A stretch of 64,000 nucleotides of DNA from the NCBI RefSeq assembly GCF_034008315.1, contig NZ_CP125377.1:1624001-1688000 (forward strand), written 5' to 3'. A program made the translations under genes and the position numbers. The first letter of the stretch is position 1, and each line of letters opens with the position of its first letter. The stretch is from Pseudomonas sp. P8_241. GTDB taxonomy: Bacteria; Pseudomonadota; Gammaproteobacteria; Pseudomonadales; Pseudomonadaceae. The notes beneath the pieces were generated by a model. The model saw only the letters and a program-made list of their open reading frames with translations, had not been told where the DNA came from and searched no databases. Positions 1-9,033 of the stretch are shown here, in pieces.

Positions 1-135
1 GCCCGGTGCGTGGCTGAAGGCCCCCATGGCCACGACATAGACAGCCACGATGCCCAGGGCAGGCAGAGGCGCAATGCGGCGGTGAGCCAAATAGGCAATC
101 CCGACCACCAGAACCAGTATCCACAACAGCAGCAT
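1..135 (-). CDS. fadE: Acyl-CoA dehydrogenase (FadE-type), N-terminal fragment
   Basis: Only the first 45 codons lie in the window; the gene runs off its left edge. The peptide begins MLLLWILVLVVGIAYLAHRR and continues with a second hydrophobic stretch, so two membrane-associating segments are visible. This resembles the hydrophobic N-terminus of the long FadE-type acyl-CoA dehydrogenases of Pseudomonas, which carry out the first oxidation of fatty acid beta-oxidation at the membrane. No catalytic region can be seen. The ATG at 133-135 is preceded on the minus strand by a clear GGAGG ribosome site. The name rests on recall of the N-terminal sequence; another small membrane protein cannot be excluded. 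Confidence 0.6.
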   Translation of the reverse strand, partial: MLLLWILVLVVGIAYLAHRRIAPLPALGIVAVYVVAMGAFSHAPG

Positions 136-376
136 ATTTAATCCTCCGTGAACCCAGGGCAAAACAACCCTCAGAGCTTAGACGGCATCCGAAAAACCGG
201 TTGGTCGCGGCATGTGACTGAAGTCGTGAGAAACCCTGGATGAATTTCGTCGCCCCGAGTGGTGGCGGGCGCAGGAAATTTGAGCGAGCGGCATAGCGCC
301 CATGTTTGGCCGAAACGTCGTTATCTCTGTGCTCAACCTCTGGTTAGACTCGAGACTTCCCCAGGAGATTGTTCTC

Positions 377-1036
377 ATGCACGAGTATCTGCGTCCCGGC
401 CGCTTCATCGATAGTGACCACCCGTGCGTGGTGGAGTTCGCCGAAAAACACCGTGGTGCCCGCCGCGACCCGCTTGAGCAGGCGATCAATCTCTATTACG
501 CCGTGCGCGAGGCGGTGCGCTACAACCCCTACACCTTCAGCCGCGACCCGCAAACCTTGCGCGGCAGTTATGCGCTGGCGACCGGCGAAAGTTACTGCGT
601 GCCCAAAGCCACTTTGCTGGCAGGTGCAGCGCGACATTGCGGCATTCCTGCACGGATCGGTCTGGCGGACGTGCGCAATCATTTGTCCACGCCTCGCCTG
701 CTTGAGTTACTCAAGAGCGACATGTTTGCCATGCACGGCTACACCGAGTTCTATTTGAATGATCGCTGGGTCAAGGCCACACCCGCGTTCAATCAGAAAC
801 TCTGCGAGCTGTTCAATGTGGCGCCGCTGGAGTTCGACGGGATCAACGACAGTGTTTTCCACCCGTACAACCGTGATGGCGAGAAGCTGATGGAATATCT
901 GGTCGATCATGGCCAGTTTGCCGATGTGCCGGAACAGTTCTTTTTCGAGCACCTGGAAAAGTGTTATCCGCACTTGTTCGGCGATCAGCTGACACCGCTG
1001 CTGGGTGACATGCAGAGCGATTTGAGTCGCGCGTGA
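377..1036 (+). CDS. Transglutaminase-like domain protein
   Basis: A 219-residue soluble protein of the transglutaminase/protease-like superfamily. The segment GESYCVPKATLLAGAARHCG (residues 70-89) holds the expected nucleophilic Cys74, and MHGYTEFYL holds His120. The usual third residue, an Asp after the following tryptophan, is not obvious: the sequence there reads WVKATPAFN. I chose the ATG at 377 because AGGAG lies 9 bases before it; the open frame continues upstream to 302 without another ribosome site. It stands alone between the divergent fadE-type gene and a GST gene. The substrate is unknown; family members include peptidases, amidases and inactive scaffolds. Confidence 0.75.
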   Translation: MHEYLRPGRFIDSDHPCVVEFAEKHRGARRDPLEQAINLYYAVREAVRYNPYTFSRDPQTLRGSYALATGESYCVPKATLLAGAARHCGIPARIGLADVRNHLSTPRLLELLKSDMFAMHGYTEFYLNDRWVKATPAFNQKLCELFNVAPLEFDGINDSVFHPYNRDGEKLMEYLVDHGQFADVPEQFFFEHLEKCYPHLFGDQLTPLLGDMQSDLSRA

Positions 1037-1079
1037 TCCGGCGTATGCTGCCTGCCCACTTATGGAAAAAGAGGCGGTC

Positions 1080-1703
1080 ATGCTGAAGATCTGGGGTCGG
1101 AAAAATTCGTCGAATGTCAGAAAGCCGCTGTGGGCCGCCGAAGAATTGGGGCTGGCCTATGAAACCATCGATGCGGGCGGCGCCTTTGGTGTCGTCGATA
1201 CGCCTGAGTACCGTGTGATGAACCCCAACGGCCGTGTACCGGTCATTGAAGATGACGGCTTTGTCCTGTGGGAATCCAATGCCATCGTGCGCTACCTGAT
1301 GGCCCGCCACGCCAGCGGCACAGCCTGGTACCCGGCGGACCTGCAGGCCCGCGCCAGCGCCGACAAGTGGATGGACTGGACTACGTCAAATCTGGCCGGC
1401 CCGTTCCGCACCGTGTTCTGGGGCGTGCTGCGCACCCCCGCCGACCAACAGGACTGGCCCGCGATCAAGGCGGCGATCAAAGAGTGCGAGACCCTGCTGG
1501 CGATGGCCGACCAGGCGCTGGCGGACAAACCCTGGCTGTCCGGTGACGAGATCGGCATGGGCGACATTCCCCTGGGCAGTTTCATTTATGCCTGGTTCGA
1601 GATGCCGATCGAGCGTGCGCCGCAGCCTCATCTGGAGGCCTGGTACGCCCGGTTGAAACAGCGTCCGGCGTATCGCAAGGCCGTTATGACCGCGTTGACT
1701 TAA
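1080..1703 (+). CDS. Glutathione S-transferase family protein
   Basis: A 207-residue protein with the two-domain GST layout. The thioredoxin-like N-terminal domain starts MLKIWGRKNSSNVRK and contains the glutathione-contact motif NPNGRVPVIEDDGFVLWESNAI (cis-Pro followed by the E-S pair). The all-helical C-terminal domain follows from about residue 90. The Ser/Asn-rich N-terminus suggests a beta- or theta-like enzyme using Ser rather than Tyr. The ATG at 1080 is preferred over the in-frame ATG at 1062 because GAGG at 1071-1074 is correctly spaced for it. The substrate cannot be told from sequence; detoxifying conjugation or thiol transfer in the cytoplasm is likely. Confidence 0.85.
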   Translation: MLKIWGRKNSSNVRKPLWAAEELGLAYETIDAGGAFGVVDTPEYRVMNPNGRVPVIEDDGFVLWESNAIVRYLMARHASGTAWYPADLQARASADKWMDWTTSNLAGPFRTVFWGVLRTPADQQDWPAIKAAIKECETLLAMADQALADKPWLSGDEIGMGDIPLGSFIYAWFEMPIERAPQPHLEAWYARLKQRPAYRKAVMTALT

Positions 1704-1836
1704 TACTCACTATCGACACACTTGACTGTACTTGTGTGGCGGCGACAAGCACCATTGCGCTCATGCGCTGCGGTTGCATTGCTCGCCGCCCGCCCATATT
1801 TATCCCTTTCCTCCCTTCTTGGTGCGTAAATCCGAT

Positions 1837-2769
1837 ATGAGTTCCGCTCTGTCCATCCGGCAGCTAACCAAAACCTACGGCAACGGTTTCCAGGCATTGA
1901 GTGGTATCGATCTGGATGTCGCCGAAGGTGACTTCTTCGCCTTGCTCGGCCCTAACGGTGCCGGTAAATCCACGACCATCGGCATTCTCTCGACCCTGGT
2001 GAACAAGACCAGCGGCACGGTGAATATCTTCGGTCACGACCTGGACAAGAATCCTGCACAGCTCAAGCGCTCCATTGGCGTGGTGCCGCAGGAATTCAAT
2101 TTCAACCAGTTCGAAAAGACCTTCGACATCGTCGTGACTCAGGCCGGTTATTACGGCATTCCGCCGAAAATCGCCAAGGAACGCGCCGAGCAATACCTGA
2201 CCCAATTGGGGCTGTGGGACAAGCGTGATGTGCCGTCGCGCTCGCTGTCCGGCGGCATGAAGCGTCGACTGATGATCGCCCGCGCACTGGTTCACGAGCC
2301 GCGCCTGCTGATCCTCGACGAACCGACTGCCGGGGTGGACATCGAATTGCGTCGCTCGATGTGGAGTTTCCTCACCGAGCTGAACCAGAAAGGCATCACG
2401 ATCATCCTCACCACCCACTACCTGGAAGAGGCTGAACAGCTGTGCCGCAACATCGGCATCATCGATCACGGCACCATCGTCGAGAACACCAGCATGAAGC
2501 AGTTGCTCAGCCAACTGCACGTAGAAACGTTCCTGCTGGACATGAAGAACACCTTGCAAGTGGCGCCTCAGTTGATCGGCTACCCCGCCAGACTGATCGA
2601 CAGCCACACCCTGGAAGTCCAGGTCGACAAGGCCATGGGCATCACTGCGCTGTTCACCCAACTCGCGCAGCAGAACATCGAAGTGCTGAGCCTGCGTAAC
2701 AAAACCAATCGCCTCGAGGAGTTGTTCGTGTCCCTGGTGGAGAAAAATCTGTCGAAGGTGGCGGTATGA
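1837..2769 (+). CDS. ABC transporter ATP-binding protein (YadG-like)
   Basis: A 310-residue ABC ATPase. Walker A GPNGAGKST is at residues 38-46, the signature LSGGMKRR is near 140, Walker B LLILDEPTAGVD is followed by the catalytic Glu, and the H-loop is in LTTHYLEEAEQL. The C-terminal 80 residues form the extension typical of ABC-2 (DRA/NodI-like) exporters. The next gene encodes the permease and overlaps by 4 bases (ATGA), so the pair is translationally coupled and forms a two-component exporter like E. coli YadGH. The start at 1837 removes a 35-residue upstream stretch with no similarity to the family. The substrate is unknown. Confidence 0.88.
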   Translation: MSSALSIRQLTKTYGNGFQALSGIDLDVAEGDFFALLGPNGAGKSTTIGILSTLVNKTSGTVNIFGHDLDKNPAQLKRSIGVVPQEFNFNQFEKTFDIVVTQAGYYGIPPKIAKERAEQYLTQLGLWDKRDVPSRSLSGGMKRRLMIARALVHEPRLLILDEPTAGVDIELRRSMWSFLTELNQKGITIILTTHYLEEAEQLCRNIGIIDHGTIVENTSMKQLLSQLHVETFLLDMKNTLQVAPQLIGYPARLIDSHTLEVQVDKAMGITALFTQLAQQNIEVLSLRNKTNRLEELFVSLVEKNLSKVAV

Positions 2770-3545
2770 GTTCCGAGTTGCGCCCCAACCTCATTGCCCT
2801 CAACACAATTGTTTACCGTGAAGTCCGGCGCTTTACCCGGATCTGGCCGCAGACCTTGCTGCCGCCGGCAATCACCATGGTTTTGTACTTCGTGATTTTC
2901 GGTAATCTCATCGGTCGGCAAATTGGCGACATGGGTGGCTTCACCTACATGGAGTACATCGTGCCGGGGCTGATCATGATGTCGGTGATCACCAACTCCT
3001 ACGGCAACGTGGTGTCGAGTTTCTTTGGCAGCAAGTTCCAGCGCTCCATCGAAGAGTTGATGGTATCGCCGCTGTCACCGCACACCATCCTCATCGGCTA
3101 CACCCTGGGCGGCGTGCTGCGCGGGTTGATGGTGGGGATCATCGTGACCTTGCTGTCGCTGTTCTTCACCCACTTGCAAGTGCATCACCTGGGCTTGACC
3201 ATTTTGGTGGTGGTGCTGACCGCGACGATCTTCTCGTTGCTGGGCTTTATCAACGCCGTGTTTGCGCGCAACTTCGATGATATCTCGATCATCCCGACCT
3301 TCGTGCTGACACCGCTGACGTACCTGGGTGGTGTGTTCTACTCGATCTCGTTGCTGCCGCCATTCTGGCAGACCGTTTCCCTGGCCAACCCGGTGCTGCA
3401 CATGGTCAATGCGTTCCGTTACGGCATCCTTGGGGTGTCGGACATCAGGATCAGCATTGCGATCACGTTCATGCTGGTGGCGACCGTGGTCCTGTACCTC
3501 GGGTGTGCGCGGTTGTTGGTCAGCGGGCGCGGAATGCGTACCTAA
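2766..3545 (+). CDS. ABC-2 type transporter permease (YadH-like)
   Basis: A 259-residue integral membrane protein with about six hydrophobic segments, first near residues 30-50 (LPPAITMVLYFVIFGNLIG) and last near 230-250. It carries the ABC-2 region motif FGSKFQRSIEELMVSPLSP in the first cytoplasmic loop and the characteristic PLTYLGGVFYSISLLPP segment. It is the membrane partner of the overlapping upstream ATPase and probably exports a lipid, polysaccharide or drug from the inner membrane. A REP element follows the stop codon. Confidence 0.88.
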   Translation: MSSELRPNLIALNTIVYREVRRFTRIWPQTLLPPAITMVLYFVIFGNLIGRQIGDMGGFTYMEYIVPGLIMMSVITNSYGNVVSSFFGSKFQRSIEELMVSPLSPHTILIGYTLGGVLRGLMVGIIVTLLSLFFTHLQVHHLGLTILVVVLTATIFSLLGFINAVFARNFDDISIIPTFVLTPLTYLGGVFYSISLLPPFWQTVSLANPVLHMVNAFRYGILGVSDIRISIAITFMLVATVVLYLGCARLLVSGRGMRT

Positions 3546-3583
3546 CGACGACTAACCAACCTGATTCGCGGACGTATCACGCC

Positions 3584-3674
3584 GTAGGAGCTGCCGAAGG
3601 CTGCGATCTTTTGATCTTGCCTTTAAAAATAGAGATCAAAAGATCGCAGCCTCGTTGCACTCGACAGCTCCAAC
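3584..3674. repeat. REP pair (REPIN-like inverted repeat)
   Basis: GTAGGAGCTGCCGAAGGCTG and GCGATCTTTTGATC are followed, after a short AT-rich spacer, by the inverted copy GATCAAAAGATCGCAGCC and a diverged GACAGCTCC. This is the common Pseudomonas REP consensus arranged as an inverted pair after the exporter operon. The same sequence recurs at 16071-16138, 22707-22770 and 50256-50335. Confidence 0.85.
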
Positions 3675-3689
3675 AGGGAATCACGCACG

Positions 3690-3905
3690 CATCAGAACCA
3701 GGCCGGCCGGTTAGCCGCCCCCGGCCATGGATGGCCGATGGTGGCGGGCCCACGGCGCAGGACCGGAGCGAGGCACCGAATGTCAGGGGCAAGAGCCCTT
3801 GGTTACTTGGGGCCGGGCGGCGTTCCGTTTTTTCCAAGTGCCCCGCCGTAAGGGCGGAACCAATAGCCGCCGTCACCGCAGCAACGGATATGTACCCCCC
3901 TCCCT
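3690..3905. repeat. Dispersed intergenic element, apparently non-coding
   Basis: The stretch contains short pieces that I recognise from many intergenic regions of fluorescent pseudomonads: a CCCTTGGTTACTTGGGG block, CCGCCGTAAGGGCGGAAC, and AGCAACGGATATGTAC. CCGCC/GGCGG arms make a small hairpin near 3843-3860. Open frames exist on both strands (one on the minus strand is 178 codons) but run through the REP pair and show no ribosome site, so I treat them as chance frames. The family name and function are not known to me. Confidence 0.5.
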
Positions 3906-3913
3906 TAAAATGC

Positions 3914-3945
3914 AAAAAAAACGGCCTCCCATATCGGAGGCCGTT
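3914..3945 (-). terminator. Rho-independent terminator of the DUF2062 gene
   Basis: The arms ACGGCCTCC (3921-3929) and GGAGGCCGT (3936-3944) form a perfect 9-bp stem. On the minus strand the stem is followed by a run of T (complement of AAAAAAA at 3914-3920), just after the stop codon of the minus-strand gene. Confidence 0.85.
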
Positions 3946-3953
3946 CTGCATTC

Positions 3954-4469
3954 TCACATCCTGCTTTTCTTGCGCCGCTTCCATTGCCGCGCCACCCACC
4001 AGCGCCAATACATCATCACCAGGCAATAGGCCAATGCGCCAAGGACCACCCCCGTCACCACCGAACCCAACAAAAACGGCTGCCACAACGTCGAGAGTTC
4101 TCCGCTGACCCATTCCCAGGTCAGTTCATCCGGCAGGTGCCGGGTGGGAACATCCATCAGCCAGGCACCGGTCTGGTACGTGCAGAAGAACACGGCGGGC
4201 ATGGTGATGGGATTGGTCAGCCAGACCAGGCTCACCGCAATCGGCATGTTGCCGCGCACCACAATGGCCAGGATCGACGCCAGCAGCATCTGCATCGGAA
4301 TCGGCAGGAACGCCGCGAACAGGCCGACCGCCATGGCGCGTGCAACCGAGTGCCGGTTCAGGTGCCAAAGATTCGGGTCATGCAGCAGCGTGCCTAGAAA
4401 GCGTAAGGATTTGTGTTCCCTGATGCTGATCGGATCTGGCATGTAACGTTTGAATAAGCGCCGGGGCAT
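3954..4469 (-). CDS. DUF2062 domain-containing membrane protein
   Basis: A 171-residue protein starting MPRRLFKRYMPDP. After a basic cytoplasmic N-terminus come the DUF2062 hallmarks: VARAMAVGLFAAFLPIPMQM, then a second membrane segment with the NPITMPAVFF motif, a loop, and a final hydrophobic hairpin ahead of a basic tail (WKRRKKSRM). Three to four membrane segments are predicted. The open frame extends upstream to 5027, but that part overlaps comEC on the other strand and lacks family similarity, so the ATG at 4469 is used. Function unknown; it is divergent from comEC, an arrangement also found in P. aeruginosa as I recall it. Confidence 0.85.
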   Translation of the reverse strand: MPRRLFKRYMPDPISIREHKSLRFLGTLLHDPNLWHLNRHSVARAMAVGLFAAFLPIPMQMLLASILAIVVRGNMPIAVSLVWLTNPITMPAVFFCTYQTGAWLMDVPTRHLPDELTWEWVSGELSTLWQPFLLGSVVTGVVLGALAYCLVMMYWRWWVARQWKRRKKSRM

Positions 4470-4605
4470 AAGGCTTCTCGGTCGGTCAAGGCGGCAAGTA
4501 TGTCTGGAATCCATGAACTGCCCATTCAGACTTTGTGACAATTGATAACGACGTCGATACGACGGACGGGCTAAGCCTAGGGCTGGGACTCTCAAGGACG
4601 GGCTT

Positions 4606-6840
4606 ATGCGCATAGGGATGATGGCGCTGGCGCTGGGATTGTTGGCCTTGCGTTTTTTACCGGCACTACCGCCGGTCTGGTTGTGGTGGGTGATGCCGGT
4701 GGGGGGTTTGATGTTGCTGCCGTTCAGGATGTACCCGGTGGCGTTTTTTCTGTTCGGGTTCAGTTGGGCCTGCGCAAGTGCGCAATGGGCCATGGATGAA
4801 CGGTTAACACCGGCGCTGGATGGGGAAACCCGCTGGATCGAAGGTCGAGTGACCGGTTTGCCCCGGCATGATGACGGTGTCGTTCGATTCGAGTTGAGCA
4901 ACAGCCTGTCCCGCCGCGTCCGCCTGCCGCAAAAAATGCGTCTGGCCTGGTACGGCGGACCGCCGGTGAGCAGCGGTGAGCGCTGGCGCCTGGCAGTCAA
5001 GTTGAAGCGTCCGGTGGGGCTGCTCAACCCCCACGCCTTCGACTACGAGGCCTGGCTACTGGCACAACGCATTGGGGCAACCGGGACGGTCAAGGATGGT
5101 CAACGTCTTATGCCGGCGAGTGGAGCTTGGCGTGATGCTGTTCGTCAGCGTTTGCAGACCGTGGATGCCCAGGGAAGGACCGGAGCGCTGATTGCGCTGG
5201 TCCTCGGAGACGGTGCCGGGCTGACGCGTGAGGACTGGCAAGTGTTGCAGGACAGCGGCACCGTGCACCTGTTGGTGATCTCCGGGCAGCACATCGGTTT
5301 GCTTGCCGGGCTCATCTATTTGTTGATCGCCGGCATGGCCCGCCTTGGCCTGTGGCCCAGTCGACTGCCGTGGTTACCTTGGGCGTGCGGGCTGGCGTTT
5401 GCCGCCGCACTCGGCTACGCACTGCTTGCCGGGTTCGGAGTGCCGGTAAGACGGGCCTGCCTGATGATCGGTCTGGTGTTGTTGTGGCGTCTGCGTTTTC
5501 GTCACCACAGCGCCTGGTGGGCGCTGCTGCTGGCGCTCAATGGCGTTCTGTTGTTCGATCCGCTGACCAGCTTGCTCCCCGGGTTCTGGTTGTCTTTTGC
5601 TGCAGTGGCGGTATTGGTCTTTACATTCGCAGGCCGTCTGGGACCTTGGCGATGGTGGCAGACCTGGACCCGTGCCCAGTGGTTGATCGCGATCGGGCTG
5701 TGCCCATTGTTACTCGCATTGGGATTGCCAGTCAGCCTGAGCGGCCCACTGGCCAATTTGTTTGCGGTGCCCTGGGTCAGTCTGGTGGTGCTTCCCCCTG
5801 CGTTGCTCGGGACGCTGCTGCTGCCCGTGCCTTTTGTGGGGGAGGGATTGCTGTGGCTGGCGGGCGGTTTGATCGATGGGTGGTTCAGGGGGCTGCGGCT
5901 GGTGTCCGGTCAGGTTCCCGCATGGGTGCCCGCGGCCGTTCCGCTCTGGGCCTGGGCAATCGGTGCCGTTGGCGCCTTTTTGCTATTACTGCCCCGAGGC
6001 GTGCCGATGCGACCCTTAGGGTGGCCGATGCTGTTGATGCTGGTGTTTGCGCCCCGGACGATGGTGCAGGAAGGTATCGCTGAAGTCTGGCAACTGGATG
6101 TCGGTCAGGGTCTGGCAATCCTCGTGCGTACTCGGCATCACACATTGCTGTTTGATGCCGGACCACGCTTCGGAGAACTTGATCAGGGGGAGCGGGTGGT
6201 GTTGCCGGCATTGCGCAAACTGGGGGTGGAGGATCTGGACCTGATGTTGATCAGCCATGCCCATGCCGATCATGCCGGCGGTGCCCAGTCGGTTGCCAAG
6301 GGCCTGCCGGTGAAACAGGTGATCAGTGGTGAGCCGTCTGACTTGCCTGCACAGTTGCGAGCCGGGCGTTGTGAGAGCGGCCGGCGATGGACCTGGGACA
6401 GCGTTGACTTCCAGCTTTGGCATTGGCCATTGGCCAGCGACAGCAATCAGAACTCCTGTGTATTGCTGATCGAGGCCAATGGCGAACGGTTGCTGTTGAG
6501 CGGCGACATTGATGTCTTTGCCGAGCGAGCCCTGCTGGACAGCCCCATGGCCGTGCCCATCGATTGGTTGCAGGCACCGCACCACGGTAGTCGAAGCTCG
6601 TCGTCCAAGGCGCTGCTGAATGTGTTGCAGCCCAAAGGCGCGCTGATCTCCCGTGGACAGGGCAACTCGTTCGGACATCCGCATCCAACCGTCATCCAGC
6701 GTTACCGCAACCGAGACATGGCGATTTACGATAGCGCCGAACAGGGCGCCATCCGTCTGCAATTGGGACGCTTCGAAGCACCCTGGACGATGCGTCAGGA
6801 GCGGCGTTTCTGGCGTGAACCAGCACCGCAAAGCCAATAA
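4606..6840 (+). CDS. comEC: ComEC/Rec2 family DNA internalisation protein
   Basis: A 744-residue inner-membrane protein. The N-terminus has three hydrophobic segments and a DUF4131/OB-like periplasmic domain (residues about 60-180). The central competence domain (about 200-480) carries many membrane helices, beginning with TVHLLVISGQHIGLLAGLIY. The C-terminal metallo-beta-lactamase-like domain has DVGQGLAILV, then LISHAHADHAGG near residue 550 and APHHGSRSSSS near 660. In naturally transformable bacteria ComEC forms the channel that brings single-stranded DNA through the inner membrane. The metal-binding HxHxDH motif is intact. AAGGA precedes the ATG at 4606. It stands as a single gene before the exbB-like operon. 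Confidence 0.93.
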   Translation: MRIGMMALALGLLALRFLPALPPVWLWWVMPVGGLMLLPFRMYPVAFFLFGFSWACASAQWAMDERLTPALDGETRWIEGRVTGLPRHDDGVVRFELSNSLSRRVRLPQKMRLAWYGGPPVSSGERWRLAVKLKRPVGLLNPHAFDYEAWLLAQRIGATGTVKDGQRLMPASGAWRDAVRQRLQTVDAQGRTGALIALVLGDGAGLTREDWQVLQDSGTVHLLVISGQHIGLLAGLIYLLIAGMARLGLWPSRLPWLPWACGLAFAAALGYALLAGFGVPVRRACLMIGLVLLWRLRFRHHSAWWALLLALNGVLLFDPLTSLLPGFWLSFAAVAVLVFTFAGRLGPWRWWQTWTRAQWLIAIGLCPLLLALGLPVSLSGPLANLFAVPWVSLVVLPPALLGTLLLPVPFVGEGLLWLAGGLIDGWFRGLRLVSGQVPAWVPAAVPLWAWAIGAVGAFLLLLPRGVPMRPLGWPMLLMLVFAPRTMVQEGIAEVWQLDVGQGLAILVRTRHHTLLFDAGPRFGELDQGERVVLPALRKLGVEDLDLMLISHAHADHAGGAQSVAKGLPVKQVISGEPSDLPAQLRAGRCESGRRWTWDSVDFQLWHWPLASDSNQNSCVLLIEANGERLLLSGDIDVFAERALLDSPMAVPIDWLQAPHHGSRSSSSKALLNVLQPKGALISRGQGNSFGHPHPTVIQRYRNRDMAIYDSAEQGAIRLQLGRFEAPWTMRQERRFWREPAPQSQ

Positions 6841-6938
6841 TCCGCAATTATCAGAGCCCGACCGGAAGCGACATCACGGTCTTCGATGCGTCGACCCCCT
6901 ATGTTAGAGTGGCGCACTTTTTCGAGGGGATTGTCACT

Positions 6939-7574
6939 GTGTGGGAATTGGTCAAATCCGGCGGCTGGATGATGCTGCCGATCATTTTGAGTTCCATTGC
7001 GGCCATGGCGATTGTCGCTGAGCGTCTATGGACCCTGAGAGCCAGCCGTGTGACCCCGGAGCACTTGCTTGGCCAGGTCTGGGTCTGGATCAAGGACAAA
7101 CAACTCAACAAGGAAAAACTCAAGGAATTGCGCGCCAACTCGCCGTTGGGCGAGATCCTGGCGGCGGGCCTGGCCAACTCCAAGCATGGTCGTGAGATCA
7201 TGAAAGAGTGCATTGAAGAGGCTGCACAACGGGTCATTCATGAGCTGGAACGCTACGTCAATGCGCTGGGAACGATCGCTGCCATGGCTCCGTTGCTGGG
7301 GCTTTTGGGTACGGTTCTGGGCATGATCGACATTTTCAGTGCCTTCACCGGTAGTGGCATGACGACCAACGCCTCGGTATTGGCCGGTGGTATCTCCAAA
7401 GCCTTGATCACCACAGCCGCAGGCCTGATGGTCGGTATCCCGGCGGTGTTTTTCCACCGATTCCTTCAACGCCGGATCGATGAGCTGGTGGTCGGTATGG
7501 AGCAAGAGGCCATCAAGCTGGTCGAGGTGGTTCAGGGCGACCGTGATGTGGACCTGTCCGGGAGCAAAGCGTGA
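6939..7574 (+). CDS. exbB: MotA/TolQ/ExbB proton channel family protein
   Basis: A 211-residue inner-membrane protein. An N-terminal helix (GWMMLPIILSSIAAMAIVAE) is followed by a long cytoplasmic loop and two more helices around residues 105-130 (TIAAMAPLLGLLGTVLGMID) and 150-175 (LITTAAGLMVGIPAVFF). It would form the proton channel that, with the ExbD-like product of the next gene, energises a TonB- or Tol-like system. The GTG at 6939 is chosen because GAGGGGA lies 8 bases upstream; the GTG at 6909 is also in frame. The next gene starts inside its last codons. Whether it serves TonB is not shown; I see no tonB gene beside it. Confidence 0.85.
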   Translation: MWELVKSGGWMMLPIILSSIAAMAIVAERLWTLRASRVTPEHLLGQVWVWIKDKQLNKEKLKELRANSPLGEILAAGLANSKHGREIMKECIEEAAQRVIHELERYVNALGTIAAMAPLLGLLGTVLGMIDIFSAFTGSGMTTNASVLAGGISKALITTAAGLMVGIPAVFFHRFLQRRIDELVVGMEQEAIKLVEVVQGDRDVDLSGSKA

Positions 7575-7999
7575 AATTCCGCCGCAAACCACGGGAAACG
7601 GTGGACATCAACCTCGCGTCGCTGATCGACGTGGTGTTCATCCTGTTGCTGTTTTTCGTCGTGACCACCACCTTCACCCGTGAAACCCAGTTGCGCGTCG
7701 ATCTGCCCGAAGCGGTCAGCGGCTCGCCCGCGGACGATCAGGCCAAGCCGGTGGACATCACCATCAGCGCCGAAGGTGTGTTCTCGGTGAACAACCAGAT
7801 CCTGGCTAAAAGCGACCTGGCCTCGCTGATGGACGCGCTGCAGAAAGAAGCCAATGGCGACACCAACCGACCGCTATCTATCAGCGCCGATGGCAAGACT
7901 CAGCATCAGTCCGTCATTACTGCCATGGACGCCGCCGGCAAACTCGGTTTCAGCCACTTGCGCATGACCACTGTCGAGGCCGCGCCCCCCGCGCCCTGA
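7571..7999 (+). CDS. exbD: ExbD/TolR family biopolymer transporter
   Basis: A 142-residue bitopic protein. The N-terminus [20 protein letters not shown] leads into one membrane helix ([15 protein letters not shown]) that contains the essential Asp of the family (LIDVVF), and a periplasmic domain of about 100 residues follows. It pairs with the overlapping ExbB-like gene (GTG start inside its stop, 4-base overlap) and itself overlaps lpxK by one base, so the whole exbBD-lpxK-Trm112-kdsB-phosphatase-murB run is probably one transcript. Confidence 0.87.
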   Translation: MKFRRKPRETVDINLASLIDVVFILLLFFVVTTTFTRETQLRVDLPEAVSGSPADDQAKPVDITISAEGVFSVNNQILAKSDLASLMDALQKEANGDTNRPLSISADGKTQHQSVITAMDAAGKLGFSHLRMTTVEAAPPAP

Positions 8000-9009
8000 T
8001 GGCCATGTCCAATCGATTGCTTGCCGCCTGGTATAACGGTCATCCGGCCCTGAAGCTGTTACAGCCGCTGGAATGGTTGTACCGCCGCGTGGTCATGAAA
8101 AAGCGCAAACGCTTTCTGGCGGGCGAGGGCGAGATCTATCAACCCCCTGTGCCGTTGATCGTTGTTGGCAATATCACCGTCGGTGGCACGGGCAAGACAC
8201 CGTTGATTCTGTGGATGATCGAGCATTGTCAGCGCTGTGGGCTTCGGGTCGGCGTGGTCAGCCGTGGTTACGGTGCCAAGCCGCCGCAACTGCCATGGCG
8301 GGTCGAGGCCGAACAGAGTGCCGATATCGCGGGCGACGAACCGCTGTTGATTGTCCAGCGCACGGGTGTGCCTTTGATGATCGACCCCAACCGCAGCAAC
8401 GCCGTCAAAGCCCTGGTAGCCAGTGAGCCACTGGATCTGATCCTCTCTGACGACGGCATGCAGCATTATCGGCTGGCACGGGATCTGGAGCTGGTATTGA
8501 TCGACGCGGCCCGAGGCCTGGGAAATCGCCGCTGCTTGCCGGCAGGGCCGTTGCGTGAACCGGTCGAGCGTCTGCAAAGCGTTGACGCTGTGCTCTACAA
8601 CGGCGCCCCGGCTGACCGCGACGATGGCTTTGCCTTCCAGTTGCAACCTACCGAACTGGTCAATCTGCGCAGCGGCGAACGTCGCTCCCTCGACCATTTT
8701 CCCAAAGGCCAGGCCGTGCACGCCGTGGCCGGGATCGGCAACCCGCAGCGTTTCTTCAACACCCTTGAAACGCTACACTGGCTGCCTGTTCCACATGCAT
8801 TTGCCGACCACGCCGAGTACAGCGTCGAGGCCTTGAGTTTCACGCCGTCATTGCCGTTGGTGATGACGGAAAAGGATGCGGTGAAGTGCCGTGCTTTCGC
8901 CGCCGCCGATTGGTGGTACCTGGCGGTCGATGCTGCGCCATCGCCGGCCTTTGTGGCCTGGTTCGATACGCAGTTGATGCGCCTGTTACCGTCTCGTTTG
9001 TTGCCTTAA
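7999..9009 (+). CDS. lpxK: Tetraacyldisaccharide 4'-kinase
   Basis: A 336-residue enzyme that phosphorylates the 4' position of the tetraacyldisaccharide 1-phosphate in lipid A synthesis, acting at the cytoplasmic face of the inner membrane. An amphipathic, basic N-terminal helix ([15 protein letters not shown]) fits membrane attachment. The P-loop GGTGKT is at residues 62-67, followed by SRGYGA and [14 protein letters not shown], all family hallmarks, and by [11 protein letters not shown]. The ATG at 7999 overlaps the exbD stop by one base. Length is normal for the family. Confidence 0.95.
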   Translation: MAMSNRLLAAWYNGHPALKLLQPLEWLYRRVVMKKRKRFLAGEGEIYQPPVPLIVVGNITVGGTGKTPLILWMIEHCQRCGLRVGVVSRGYGAKPPQLPWRVEAEQSADIAGDEPLLIVQRTGVPLMIDPNRSNAVKALVASEPLDLILSDDGMQHYRLARDLELVLIDAARGLGNRRCLPAGPLREPVERLQSVDAVLYNGAPADRDDGFAFQLQPTELVNLRSGERRSLDHFPKGQAVHAVAGIGNPQRFFNTLETLHWLPVPHAFADHAEYSVEALSFTPSLPLVMTEKDAVKCRAFAAADWWYLAVDAAPSPAFVAWFDTQLMRLLPSRLLP

Positions 9010-9033
9010 TCCGTTTTTATCCAGGGAATGTTC

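Noticed and set aside
3577..4113. A 178-codon minus-strand frame reading through the dispersed element and REP pair
   Set aside because: It overlaps the DUF2062 gene and its terminator, and its C-terminal half is translated REP sequence.
4470..5027. A 186-codon upstream extension of the DUF2062 frame
   Set aside because: It is antisense to the comEC start, has no family similarity and would push the start through the comEC promoter region.
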